A program made the translations under genes and the position numbers. The notes below the pieces were generated by a model. That model saw nothing but the letters and a program-made list of their open reading frames with translations, had not been told where the DNA came from and did no database searches. From JAEZBP01 sp963832725 (GTDB taxonomy: Bacteria; Myxococcota_A; Polyangia; Polyangiales; Sandaracinaceae), in contig CAWHVG010000003.1 of NCBI GenBank assembly GCA_963832725.1, forward strand, positions 558,001-622,000: 64,000 nucleotides of DNA, written 5' to 3'. Position 1 is the stretch's first letter, and each line of letters starts with the position of its first letter. Below, piece by piece: positions 46,935 to 56,535 of the stretch.

Positions 46935-47099
46935 CGCGGCAGGCCAGCTCACGAACCATGTGTCTGGTCCAATTTCGCGGCCGCGCTGGAATCGTGTCGG
47001 GAGTTGGAGTCGGGGTGTGGGGCGAGTCCGGTCGGAATTCGCGAAACGTCCCCCCGCCGTCCGCCGTACATCGGAAGCGGAGCCACGAGGAAACGATTC

Positions 47100-48758
47100 A
47101 TGAGCAACGGCGCTGAGCATCTGAAGCTGGTGGACCCCCCTCGGGAGGACGTGTCCGCAGAGGGCCCTGCGGTGCCGGAACCCATGGCGCAGGCCCCGGA
47201 AGCACCCGTGGATCCGCTGGTCGGCAAGACGATCGACGGTCGCTATCACGTCGAAGGGGTGCTCGGCCAAGGCGGGATGGGCGTGGTCTACGGCGCCAAG
47301 CACGTCGTCCTCGGCAAGGCGCTGGCCATCAAAGTCCTGAAAGCGGACGTCTCTCGCGATCAGGAGATCATCGCGCGCTTCCGCCAGGAGGCGCAGAGCG
47401 CGTCCGGCATCGGCAGCCAGCACATCATCGACATCAGCGACTTCGGTCAGCTCCCCGACGGCTCGACCTACTTCGTGATGGAGATGCTCGACGGTCGCGA
47501 GCTCACCAAGGTGATCGAGGACGACCGCCCGATCCCGCCCGAGCGCGTGGTGAGCGTGGCCAAGCAGCTCTGCGATGCGCTCGGCGCAGCCCACGAGCGC
47601 GGCATCGTCCACCGCGACATGAAGCCGGACAACGTGTTCCTCATCAAGCGGGGGAAGACCGACGACTTCGTGAAGGTGCTCGACTTCGGGATCGCCAAGG
47701 TCGGTGGCGCGAGCAGCAAGCTCACCAAGGCGGGGCAGGTCTTCGGGACGCCGCACTACATGAGCCCCGAGCAGTGCTCCGGGCAGGCGGTCGACCACCG
47801 CACCGACATCTACGCGCTGGGCGTGATCCTCTACGAGATGGCCTGCGGCAGGGTGCCTTTCGATGCCGACAACCTGATGGGCATCCTCACCAAGCACATC
47901 TACGAGCAGCCCATCCCGCCCCACGATTTGCCGCCGCCCATCGACGTGCCCGCCGGCCTCGAGGCGGTGATCCTGAAGTGCCTCGCCAAGCAGGCGGACG
48001 CCCGCTACCAGACGATGGCGGAGGTGCGCGCCGATCTGGAGGCCTTCGAGAGCGGCCTGACCCCGAACGCCGTGGTCGAGGCGGTCGACCGGCGCAGCGG
48101 GGCCATGGCGGACCCGACCGGCGCCCACGCCGTGATGCAGGTCGAGGTCGGCGGCGCGAATCCCGAGGGCGGCAGCAAGCTGCCGATCATCCTCGGCTCG
48201 CTGGCCGGGCTGGTGCTCGTCGTGGGCGCCGCGGTGACGATCTACTTCACGCTCCTCGCTCCGAGCGAGCCCGTCGCCGAGCCGGCGCCGCCCCCGCCCG
48301 ACCCCGTCGTGGCCGAGCCCCCGCCGGTGGAGGAGCCGCCGCCGGAGGAGCCCGTGGTTGCAGCCGGGGGCGAAGAGGAGGCGCAGGCGCAGCCCGAGGA
48401 GCCGCCGCCGATCCTCATCGTGAGCGAGCCCTCGGGCGTCGAGGTGTGGGACAACAACGGTGCCCTGCTCGGGAACACCCCCTTCGAGATCCCCCGGCCG
48501 GGGCAGGGCGAGAACCTGGTCCTGCTTCTCAAGCAGTCCGGGTTCGGCGACCACGAGGTGCGGCTGAGCCCCCTCACGCAGGACGAGGTCCGGGTCACGC
48601 TGGAGCGGCGGCGCAGCTCGTCCCACCGGGGCGGTTCGCACCGTTCGCAACACAGCGAGCCTCAGCAGCAGCAGCAACAACCGCCTCAGCAGCAGCAACA
48701 GGCGCAGCCGCGCCGAACCGTGGGCGGGAGCGAAGTCCTCGATCCCTGGGCACACTGA
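47100..48758 (+). CDS. Ser/Thr protein kinase with PEGA domain
   Basis: 552 residues. The kinase domain begins near residue 48: GQGGMG (57-62 region), Lys78 in LAIKVLK, HRDMKPDN, DFGIAK, GTPHYMSPEQCSG, all intact. One membrane helix (about 365-390, IILGSLAGLVLVVGAAVTI) is followed by a Pro/Glu-rich spacer. A PEGA-like domain comes next (ILIVSEPSGVEVWDNNGALL with NTPFEIPRPG), then a tail with runs of Gln and His/Ser. PEGA domains bind envelope ligands or wall parts, so this is a likely envelope-sensing receptor kinase. ATG 47100 is chosen because upstream codons are Arg-rich. No operon partner is evident. Confidence 0.93.
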   Translation: MSNGAEHLKLVDPPREDVSAEGPAVPEPMAQAPEAPVDPLVGKTIDGRYHVEGVLGQGGMGVVYGAKHVVLGKALAIKVLKADVSRDQEIIARFRQEAQSASGIGSQHIIDISDFGQLPDGSTYFVMEMLDGRELTKVIEDDRPIPPERVVSVAKQLCDALGAAHERGIVHRDMKPDNVFLIKRGKTDDFVKVLDFGIAKVGGASSKLTKAGQVFGTPHYMSPEQCSGQAVDHRTDIYALGVILYEMACGRVPFDADNLMGILTKHIYEQPIPPHDLPPPIDVPAGLEAVILKCLAKQADARYQTMAEVRADLEAFESGLTPNAVVEAVDRRSGAMADPTGAHAVMQVEVGGANPEGGSKLPIILGSLAGLVLVVGAAVTIYFTLLAPSEPVAEPAPPPPDPVVAEPPPVEEPPPEEPVVAAGGEEEAQAQPEEPPPILIVSEPSGVEVWDNNGALLGNTPFEIPRPGQGENLVLLLKQSGFGDHEVRLSPLTQDEVRVTLERRRSSSHRGGSHRSQHSEPQQQQQQPPQQQQQAQPRRTVGGSEVLDPWAH

Positions 48759-48832
48759 GCGGTACGCGCCCTGGGGCGACCTCGGCGATGGGCGGTTGCT
48801 GCTCTGGCCTGTAACGACTAGCTTCTCCGCCC

Positions 48833-50248
48833 ATGTCGCGAGCGCTACGATCTTCGAGCCTCTTCGCAGGCGCGCTCGCGCTGCTCATGGCGGGCTGCAC
48901 CCTCGACCAGCCGGGTCTCTATCCCACGCCGCAGACGCTGAACTACCCGACCGAGCTGGCGCTCTCGCGCGAGCCCGTGCCGAGCCACCTCTTCCTGATC
49001 AACGCCAACTTCGACCTCCGGTTCAACCAGGGCACGCTCCAGGCGTTCAACCTGAACGTGCTCGGCGGCAGCGAGCCGCGCACGGGAATGACGCCCGGCG
49101 GGCTGTTGGGCGACATGGACTGCACGGGGGACCAGCCGTGCTCGATCACGGACCTCTCTCAGTTCTTCGAGGACGAGGTCGGGATCGGGTCGCAGACCGA
49201 CGGGATCGCCGTCAACGCCGCGGGCGATCGGATCTACCTCGCCAACCGTTCCAGCAAGGACCTCGCGTTCGTGGACTGGAAGGACGACAAGTTCGCGTGC
49301 GGCGTCGACACGTCCGTGCCCTTTCCGCGCTGCGACGACGCCCACTTCCACGGCGCGACCGGCACCACCGCGACCCAGCGCGATCTCACCCTCGCCGGCG
49401 ATCCGGTCGCGGTCGTGACCGGGTCGCTCGCGGACGTGGGCGGAACGGCCGATCAGGGCGACTATGTGCTGCTCGCGCTTCGCGACACCTCGTTCACCAC
49501 CCAGGCGGGTCAGCAGGTGGCGGTCGGCGCGTCGAGCGTCGCGCTCTACGTCGATCAGCCCGCCGGGGGCACGATCTACGGCTCGCCGGCGCCCGAGCTG
49601 GTGGACATCGTGCCCGATCTGCCGACCAGCCTGTGGTCGCTGAACACCCAGCCCGGCACCGGGATCACGTGGGCGACGAGCACCGTCTCGAACCAGCTGG
49701 TCCGAATCGGCGTCATCGCCGACCCGAACGATCCGACCCTCTCGTCGATCTACGACGCCGGTCCGCGCCGAGTCGGCGGCCTCGACGACGGTCAGGACAT
49801 CCGGGCCATGGTGTTCGACCCGAGCGCGCCCGAATCGAGGGCGTGGATCCTCGACCGGCGGCCCGATCTCGTGGCCACGCTGGACCTGGCTCGGACCGGG
49901 TTCGAGGCCGGCAACGTCGCGCTCGGCAGCGTCTACGACCTGGGGGCGGGGGCGTCGCGGCTGGCCCGCTTCGAGGCGGGCGGCCGCACCTACCTGCTCG
50001 CGACCTGCTTCGACGCCAAGAAGGTGTTCGTCGTGGACGTGGGCGAGGGCGGGCTCGTGTCGGTGGTCGGAGGCTTCTCCGGGCCCTTCGGCATGGCCGT
50101 CGACACGGCGCGCCAGCTCCTCTACGTGACCGACTTCTCGCTCTCGGTCCTCCGCGTCATCGATCTCGAGCCGCTGACGCGCTTCCAGGCTCCCTCCCTC
50201 ATCGCGACCCTGGGCGTCCCGACGCCCGTCCCGACGTTCGCGCAGTGA
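48833..50248 (+). CDS. Propeller-like lipoprotein
   Basis: 471 residues. The leader MSRALRSSSLFAGALALLMAGC has a lipobox (MAGC). The mature part shows repeated segments of the kind seen in YncE/NHL-type propellers: QTDGIAVNAAGDRIYLANRSSKDLAFVDW, GLDDGQDIRAMVFDP, YLLATCFDAKKVFVVDVGEGG, and GPFGMAVDTARQLLYVTDFSLSVLRVID. It is probably bound to the outer membrane or its outer face. No catalytic motif is seen. It is followed 41 bases later by a second lipoprotein of the same kind, likely an operon. Confidence 0.8.
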   Translation: MSRALRSSSLFAGALALLMAGCTLDQPGLYPTPQTLNYPTELALSREPVPSHLFLINANFDLRFNQGTLQAFNLNVLGGSEPRTGMTPGGLLGDMDCTGDQPCSITDLSQFFEDEVGIGSQTDGIAVNAAGDRIYLANRSSKDLAFVDWKDDKFACGVDTSVPFPRCDDAHFHGATGTTATQRDLTLAGDPVAVVTGSLADVGGTADQGDYVLLALRDTSFTTQAGQQVAVGASSVALYVDQPAGGTIYGSPAPELVDIVPDLPTSLWSLNTQPGTGITWATSTVSNQLVRIGVIADPNDPTLSSIYDAGPRRVGGLDDGQDIRAMVFDPSAPESRAWILDRRPDLVATLDLARTGFEAGNVALGSVYDLGAGASRLARFEAGGRTYLLATCFDAKKVFVVDVGEGGLVSVVGGFSGPFGMAVDTARQLLYVTDFSLSVLRVIDLEPLTRFQAPSLIATLGVPTPVPTFAQ

Positions 50249-50289
50249 GGTCCGCTTCCGGGGCACGCCTCTTTCACCCCCGAGGTCCT

Positions 50290-52821
50290 TTGTCTCGTCT
50301 CTCTCTCGCGTTTCGCTCGACGTTCCTCGCCGCGCTGCTTCTCATCGGCGCGTGCGGCGGCAACACGAACACGGCGACGCAAGCCTCCTTCGACCGCCCG
50401 GACGCCATCGCGTTCTACTGCGCGAAGTCGGATGGCACGGAAGTCTATCCGCTCGCCCAATGCGCGCCGGCGAACCCGGAGGACACGACGGCCAACGTGA
50501 CCGACAACATCCCTCCGGACGGCTACGCGCTCTTCGCCGTCGTCACCCAGACGGGGTCCGGTGAGGTGGCGGCGATCAAGGTCACGGGGACGACCACGGA
50601 TCCGGCCCGCGTGTTCGACACCGACGTCCGGATCCCCGGCTTCACGTTCGCGGCGGTGGGCGACGTGCCTTCGGCCGTGGTCACGCCGCTCGGCGATCCG
50701 GCCCACAAAGCAGAGCCCCTGAGCTCGTTCACGTACGTGCTCAACCGCGGCTCGAGCTCGCTGAGCGTGATCAACACGACGAAGTTCCGGGGACCGACGG
50801 GCGCCGACGCGACGCTCGGTGGAGGCGCGGACTACTTCCCGGCCGATTCGCGGCCGACGGCGATGGAGCTCTCGCCCGACCAGAGCGAGCTCATCATCAC
50901 GCTGCCGAGCCTCGGGGAGGTGTGGTTCGCGCCCATCGACGGGGCGACCGTCAGCCCGCCGGTGCGCGTGGCGTTGACCAGCGACGTACCGGCCGCGGTC
51001 GACTTCACGGCCGGCGTCGATTTGCCTCCCCCCTACGAATACGTGTGCGACCTCGATGCGGCGGAGGTCCCGAGGATTCCGCCGCGCGATCCGGTGAGCC
51101 TCGGCAGCACGCCGGAGCCGTGGGGCCTGGCTATCGACGCGGAGAACGGGCGGGTCCTCGTCGCGGACCGCAACCTGCCGATCATCCACGTGATCGATCT
51201 GGCTACCCACGCCGAGCTCGATCCGATCAACGTGCAGGTGCCGACGCGCCAGCTCGCGATCTCGCCCAACGTCCCCTCCGGCCAGCCGGAAACGCTGAGC
51301 GGGAATCCGCCGCGCGACTCGCGTTTCCTCTACGCCATCGACGAGACCGACCAATCGGTGCTCGCGGTCGACTACGCGACCCCGGGGAGCCCGTCGTTCG
51401 GAGGCGTCCTGCCGGTGAGCCCGACCGGCACCGTCGATCGCATCCAGCTCCCGGCGACCGCGCGCGCCCTCGAGGTCGTGGCCCCTCGCTATCTCACCGC
51501 GAGCAACGACTACACCGGGACCGGCCCCCTGAACCTCTGCAACCCGAACGACCTGACCACCGTGTCGACCGGACAGCTCCACGGCGTGTTCTTGGCCGTG
51601 GCCACGAGCGACGGGCAGATCCGAATCGTCGACATCCTCGACCTCGACGCGAGCTGTCGCGGAAGCGACAGCACCTGCCGGGACGGCGCCGCCAACGCCC
51701 AGGACGTGGGAGCGGCGATCGGACGAAATCGACCCCGGATCGGGAGCGTCATCAACCAGCCCACGACCGCGCTGCAGATCAATCCGGCGCCGAAGTGGAC
51801 GTCGGGCACCACGACGCTGAACGTCAGCGCGGACGGGACCGCCGGGAGCGGCTACCCGGCGCTCACCGCCGTGACCTGCCCGAGCGGACTGGGCCCGGTC
51901 TACTCCTCGAGCGCGAACCTGGTCTGCATGGTCGCCGATCCGTGGGCGGCGCAGGCCCAGACCTTCGAGGCCGCGTGGAACGGGACGGTGCCCCAGACCG
52001 GCGCCAGCGGGGGACAGCTCTCGAGCGACGGGACGACGGCGACGATCGACGTCCGCTTCGACCCCTGCGAGCTCGGGATCATCGGCAGCGAGCAGGTTCC
52101 CTCGTCCGGCTATCTCAGCGACTACGGCGGGGATGTGGTCGCGATCACGGGCGCCGTGGCCCCGTCGGTGGGCGACGGCGGCATGTTGGCCGCCGATTGC
52201 GCCGCATTGCTGCAGACGACGGCGTCGGGGGACACGACCCCGGTGCTCTTGCCGATCCTTCGCGCCTACTCGATCACGCCGGACACGGACGCGTCGACGG
52301 GCGGCTACCGCGGCCGCTTGGAGATCGGTCCCCCCACCAACGTCGACGGGACCTCGATGAAGGTGGCCCAATGCTTCTCGGACTCGCTGCAGTTCGAGGT
52401 GCGCGCGAACCGGGTCTACCTCGTGCAGTCCGGGAGCCGCGGGTTCCGGTCCCCCATCGCGGCGGGCGACGGCGGCGCGTGCACCGTCGATCCGGCGCGG
52501 CCGGAGCGGGGACGCGCGTTCCCCGGCACGCTCTTCCAGACCGACGAGATCGCGTTTCGGATCGCGGGCTCGGTGACGACGCCGGGCCCGACCGATCAGG
52601 CCGCGCTCACGATGACGCTGAACAACGTGCCGGCGCCGCTGACCTACGACGTCACCATCACGAACAGCGGCAGCAGCGGATCCACCAACCTCCCGTCGCT
52701 CCTCACGGCCCTTCGCTACAACCCGTACGACGAGCGCCTGTACGTCGTCGATCAGGCCACGCGCGGTCTCATCCGCCTCAACCTGACCAGCACGACGCAC
52801 GTCGAAGCGACGTTCCAGTGA
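50290..52821 (+). CDS. Large propeller-like lipoprotein
   Basis: 843 residues, starting at TTG 50290 after GAGG; no ATG or GTG gives the leader. The leader LSRLSLAFRSTFLAALLLIGAC has lipobox IGAC. Propeller-like stretches recur: SSFTYVLNRGSSSLSVINTT, RPTAMELSPDQSELIITLPS, EPWGLAIDAENGRVLVADRN, RFLYAIDETDQSVLAVDY, and VFLAVATSDGQIRIVDI. The last repeat (LRYNPYDERLYVVDQATRGL) ends close to the stop. It is paralogous in style to the gene just upstream and probably forms a pair with it. Role unknown; possibly an exported envelope or structural protein. Confidence 0.8.
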   Translation: MSRLSLAFRSTFLAALLLIGACGGNTNTATQASFDRPDAIAFYCAKSDGTEVYPLAQCAPANPEDTTANVTDNIPPDGYALFAVVTQTGSGEVAAIKVTGTTTDPARVFDTDVRIPGFTFAAVGDVPSAVVTPLGDPAHKAEPLSSFTYVLNRGSSSLSVINTTKFRGPTGADATLGGGADYFPADSRPTAMELSPDQSELIITLPSLGEVWFAPIDGATVSPPVRVALTSDVPAAVDFTAGVDLPPPYEYVCDLDAAEVPRIPPRDPVSLGSTPEPWGLAIDAENGRVLVADRNLPIIHVIDLATHAELDPINVQVPTRQLAISPNVPSGQPETLSGNPPRDSRFLYAIDETDQSVLAVDYATPGSPSFGGVLPVSPTGTVDRIQLPATARALEVVAPRYLTASNDYTGTGPLNLCNPNDLTTVSTGQLHGVFLAVATSDGQIRIVDILDLDASCRGSDSTCRDGAANAQDVGAAIGRNRPRIGSVINQPTTALQINPAPKWTSGTTTLNVSADGTAGSGYPALTAVTCPSGLGPVYSSSANLVCMVADPWAAQAQTFEAAWNGTVPQTGASGGQLSSDGTTATIDVRFDPCELGIIGSEQVPSSGYLSDYGGDVVAITGAVAPSVGDGGMLAADCAALLQTTASGDTTPVLLPILRAYSITPDTDASTGGYRGRLEIGPPTNVDGTSMKVAQCFSDSLQFEVRANRVYLVQSGSRGFRSPIAAGDGGACTVDPARPERGRAFPGTLFQTDEIAFRIAGSVTTPGPTDQAALTMTLNNVPAPLTYDVTITNSGSSGSTNLPSLLTALRYNPYDERLYVVDQATRGLIRLNLTSTTHVEATFQ

Positions 52822-52864
52822 GGCGCCCGGCGCCCCGGCTCTGACAGACCGGGTCGGCCCCGTT

Positions 52865-53165
52865 CGCGGGGAAAGGCGAGCTGGGGATTGCACCTCGGGT
52901 TCCCCGACCGGGAAAGACGAGCTGGGGATTGCACCTCGGGTTCCCCGACCGGGAAAGGCGAGCTGGGGCTGCACCTCGGGTTCCCCGGCCAAGAAAGGCG
53001 AGCTGGGGATTGCAGCTCGGGTTCCCCGACCGGGAAAGGCGAGCTGGGGCCGCATCTCGGGTTCCCCGGCCAAGGAAGGCGAGCTGGGGATTGCAGCTCG
53101 GGTTCCCCGACCGGGAAAGGCGAGCTGGGGATTGCATCTCGGCTTCCTTGGCTGGCTCGGCATGA
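52865..53165. repeat. 41-bp tandem repeat, seven copies, upstream of mutS
   Basis: The core GAGCTGGGG recurs at 52878, 52919, 52960, 53000, 53041, 53081 and 53122 (periods 41, 41, 40, 41, 40, 41). Each unit reads about GGAAAGGCGAGCTGGGG, then ATTGCA, CCTCGGGTTCCCC and GACC or GGCC. Units come in two types that partly alternate (CCGACCGGGAA or CCGGCCAAGAA). They fill most of the gene-free stretch 52822-53233 and stop about 70 bases before mutS. The array has no unique spacers, so it is not a CRISPR. Confidence 0.9.
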
Positions 53166-53233
53166 ACGCGGTCGAGGCTGGGGTTTCCGGTGGTTTCGAG
53201 CGAATCGGTGCTCTAGTCTGCCGCGCTCGAGCG

Positions 53234-55835
53234 ATGGCCAAGGCGAGCAAGAGCGGGCTCACGCCCTTCATGCAGCAGTACTTCGACGCGAAGTCGAAGT
53301 ACCCCGATGCGTTGCTCTTCTTCCGGATGGGCGACTTCTACGAGCTCTTCCACGAGGACGCGGTGATCGCGGCGGAGGCGCTCGACATCGTGCTGACCGC
53401 CCGCGGGAAGGGCCGCGAGGGAGAAGAGATCCCGATGGCGGGCGTGCCGCACCACGCCGCCGCCGGCTACCTCGCCCGCCTGCTCGAGAAGGGCTTCAAG
53501 GTCGCCATCTGCGAGCAGCTCGCGGACCCGAAGACCGTGAAGGGCATCGTGCCGCGTGGCGTGGTGCGGGTGGTGACGCCCGGCCTCGCGCTCGAACCGG
53601 ACTCGCTCGACGCCAAGGCGGACAACTACCTGGTGGCGGTTCACGCCGGCTCGCCGCGGGGGCTGGCCGCGCTGGAGATGAGCCGCTCCGATCTCGAGGG
53701 CCTGCGTCGTGGAGGACGACGCCGCGCTGCTCGCGGAGCTGGTCCGGCTCGACCCGCGCGAGGTCCTGCTCGACGGTGAGCCGGGCGATCTGACCCGCGC
53801 GCTGGAGCTGGCGTTGCCGCGCGCGGCCATCCGCCGCGTGCCTCCGGCAGGCGACGCGGAGCTGGCGCGCTTCATGGGCGCCGAGGAGGCCGAGCGCGCC
53901 GTCCACGAGGTGGAAGAGAGCGGGCGCGAGGCGGCGCTGCTCGCGCTTCGCTACGCGCAGGAGGCGCAGCCCGAGTCCGAGCTCCGAGTCACCACCCTGA
54001 TCCGCTACGACCCGGGCGACCGCCTCGCGCTCGACGACGTCGCCGTCCGAAACCTGGAGCTGGTGCGGACGCTGAGCGGCGACCGTTCGGGCTCGCTCCT
54101 GTCGTTCTTGGACCAGACCAAGACGGCGATGGGCGCGCGGCTTCTGCGCCGCCGCCTGCTCGCGCCGCTCAAGGACGTCGCCGCCATCCGTCGCCGCCAC
54201 GACGGTGTGGAGGCGCTTCTGGTCGAGCCCGATCTGCGCCGCGCGCTCTCGGGCGCGATGGCCGGGGTGTCGGATGTCGAGCGGCTGGCCACCCGCGTCG
54301 AGCTCGGCATCGCGCACCCCCGCGATCTGGGCGCGGTGCGCGACTCGCTGATCGCGGCCCACGCCATCGCGGACCTGCTCCTGGAGCACGCCGAGCGCTC
54401 GACCGACGACACGCTGACCCGGCTGGTCCCCGACGAGCGCGCCGACGACGTGCTCGGCATGCTGGAGACGGCGCTCGTCGCCGATCCGCCGACCAGCCAC
54501 ACGGCCGGCGGCGTCATCGCGGAGGGCGTCGACCCGGATCTCGACGAGCTGCGCACGCTCTCGAGCTCGAGCAAGGACATCTTGTTGCAGCTCGAGGCTC
54601 GGGAGCGCGAGCGCACCGGCATCGGCTCGCTGAAGATCCGCTACACGAAGGTCTTCGGCTACTACCTCGAGGTCACCAAGGCGAACCTGCACCTCGTGCC
54701 GGACGACTACCGGCGCAAGCAGACCATCGCCAACGGTGAGCGCTACATCACCGAGGAGCTCGACGCGCTGCAGGCGAAGATCGTCAACGCGGACGAGCGA
54801 AGCCAGGCCCGCGAGGCCGAGCTCTTCCTCGATCTCAGGGCCCGGGTGGCCGCCGAGGCCGTCCGGCTGCGCGACCTCGCCGCGTCGCTGGCCGAGCTGG
54901 ACGTCCACGCCGCCCTGGCGGAGCTGGCGCATCGGCACGACTACGTGCGCCCCTCGCTCCACGAGGGGCTCGGGCTCGAGCTGGAAGAGTGCCGCCATCC
55001 CATCGTGGAGCGGCTGGCCGCGGCCGGCACCTTCGTGCCGAACGACGTCCGTCTGGACGCCGAGGGCGCGCGGCTGATGATCATCACCGGCCCCAACATG
55101 GCGGGGAAGTCGACCACCATGCGGCAGGTCGCGCTGGCGGTGATCATGGCCCAGATGGGCTCCTACGTGCCGGCGCGGCGCGCCTCGATCGGCATGGTGG
55201 ATCGCGTGTTCACGCGGGTCGGCGCGAGCGACAACCTCGGCGCCGGGCAGAGCACGTTCATGGTCGAGATGCGCGAGACGGCGACCATCCTCCGCGACGC
55301 CACGCGCCGCTCGCTGGTCATCCTCGACGAGATCGGCCGCGGGACCAGCACCTACGACGGGCTGGCCATCGCCTGGGCCGTCGCGGAGCATCTCCACGAC
55401 GGGATCGGCTGCCGCGCGATGTTCGCCACCCACTATCACGAGCTCTGCGAGCTGGCGGAGCTGAAGGACGGCGTGGTCAGCTACAACGTCGCCGCGCGCG
55501 AGTACGGCGACGCCGTGGTCTTCCTGCACAAGCTCGTCGAGGGATCGGCGGAGAAGAGCTACGGCGTGGCGGTGGCGCGGCTGGCCGGCGTGACCGAGGT
55601 GGTGCTGGCCCGCGCCAAGGCCATCCTCGGCGACCTGGAGACGGGCTCGCCCCTGCCGGGCGGGCGCCGCGCGAGCTTGCGAGGGAAGGGGCAGCTCGAG
55701 CTCTTCGGCGCGCCGCCCGTCGCCAGCGAGCCTTCGGACGTCGAGCGGACGCTCGCCGAGCTCGACGTCGACAGGCTCCGCCCGGTCGACGCGCTCCTGA
55801 TGCTCGCGCAGCTCAAGGACATGCTCGATCACTGA
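53234..55835 (+). CDS. mutS: DNA mismatch repair protein MutS (one frameshift)
   Basis: About 867 codons. The mismatch-reading Phe-x-Glu is in FRMGDFYELF near the N-terminus. Connector, lever and clamp parts follow, then the ATPase: Walker A TGPNMAGKSTTMRQ, STFMVEMRETATIL, Walker B VILDEIGRGTSTYDG, and FATHYHELCELAE. The frame changes near 53700, between SRSDLEGLR and VVEDDAALLAEL, in domain II, where one or more bases and possibly a few residues are affected. The C-terminal tail carries a beta-clamp-like QLELFG. ATG 53234 gives the normal MutS N-terminus (LTPFMQQYFDAKSKYPD). MutS binds mismatches and starts repair with MutL. Confidence 0.95.
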
Positions 55836-55910
55836 GGGCGTCTCGCCGCGGTCGAGCCCTCGGTCCGCAGGGGATGACGTCGAGGCGGTGCGAGCTATGC
55901 TCGGCCTCCC

Positions 55911-56399
55911 ATGCGCCGTGCTCTCCCCGCTCTCCTCTTCCTCGTCCTCGTCGCCGGCTGCGGGCCGAGCTCCATCGGCGACCTCGCGCGCCCGGCGCTG
56001 GTGGCGGTCGTGACCGAACCGGGCGGCTTCTGCAGCACCACCTACGCGCTCGACGGCTCCGGCACCCTCTGGCTCGCGGACGGCTGCTCGACGGACGGCA
56101 GCCTCCACGCGCACGGAAGCGTGAGCGCGAGCGACCGGAGCGAGCTGAGCACGGCGATGGATCAGCTCCTGGCGATGCCCGACGATCCCGCGTGCGACCC
56201 ACCGAGCCCGAGCGCCCGGCAGTACCGCTTCTCGCGCACCGCCGCCGGGACGTCCGACTGGCCCGAGACGCGGCTCTGCGGTCCGTCGCTGCCCGACGCG
56301 GCGCGCACGTTCGTGCGCCGACTGGCCATCGACGATGGTCTCGACGGTGGGACGGACGCCGGTTCGCCTCCGGACGCGGGCATCGACGCCGGGCTCTAA
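55911..56399 (+). CDS. Small hypothetical lipoprotein
   Basis: 162 residues. The leader MRRALPALLFLVLVAGC has lipobox VAGC. The mature domain has five Cys and a beta-rich pattern (VAVVTEPGGFCSTTYALDG, GTLWLADGC). The C-terminus is an Asp/Gly/Ala-rich tail. No enzyme motif is seen, and no family was recognised. It stands alone between mutS and pheA. Confidence 0.7.
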   Translation: MRRALPALLFLVLVAGCGPSSIGDLARPALVAVVTEPGGFCSTTYALDGSGTLWLADGCSTDGSLHAHGSVSASDRSELSTAMDQLLAMPDDPACDPPSPSARQYRFSRTAAGTSDWPETRLCGPSLPDAARTFVRRLAIDDGLDGGTDAGSPPDAGIDAGL

Positions 56400-56535
56400 A
56401 TCGCGGAGCAGCGGTCCGGCGCGGCACGCCATCGACGGCGCGGTCCGCCATGGCTCCACCTCGAGGGCTCGGAGAGCGCGCTGGGTGGAGCGCCGTCGCG
56501 AGCGCGGTCGCGCGCAGCGCGCTAGAGTCGAAGAG

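Noticed and set aside
42531..48755. Open minus-strand frame of over 2000 codons opposite glyQ, glyS, the PPDK-like gene and a kinase gene
   Set aside because: It mirrors well-identified plus-strand genes; high GC makes stop codons rare in the opposite frame, and its composition is Arg/Leu/Ala/Val noise.
52865..53165. CRISPR-like array
   Set aside because: The whole 41-bp unit is repeated; there are no unique spacers and no cas genes.
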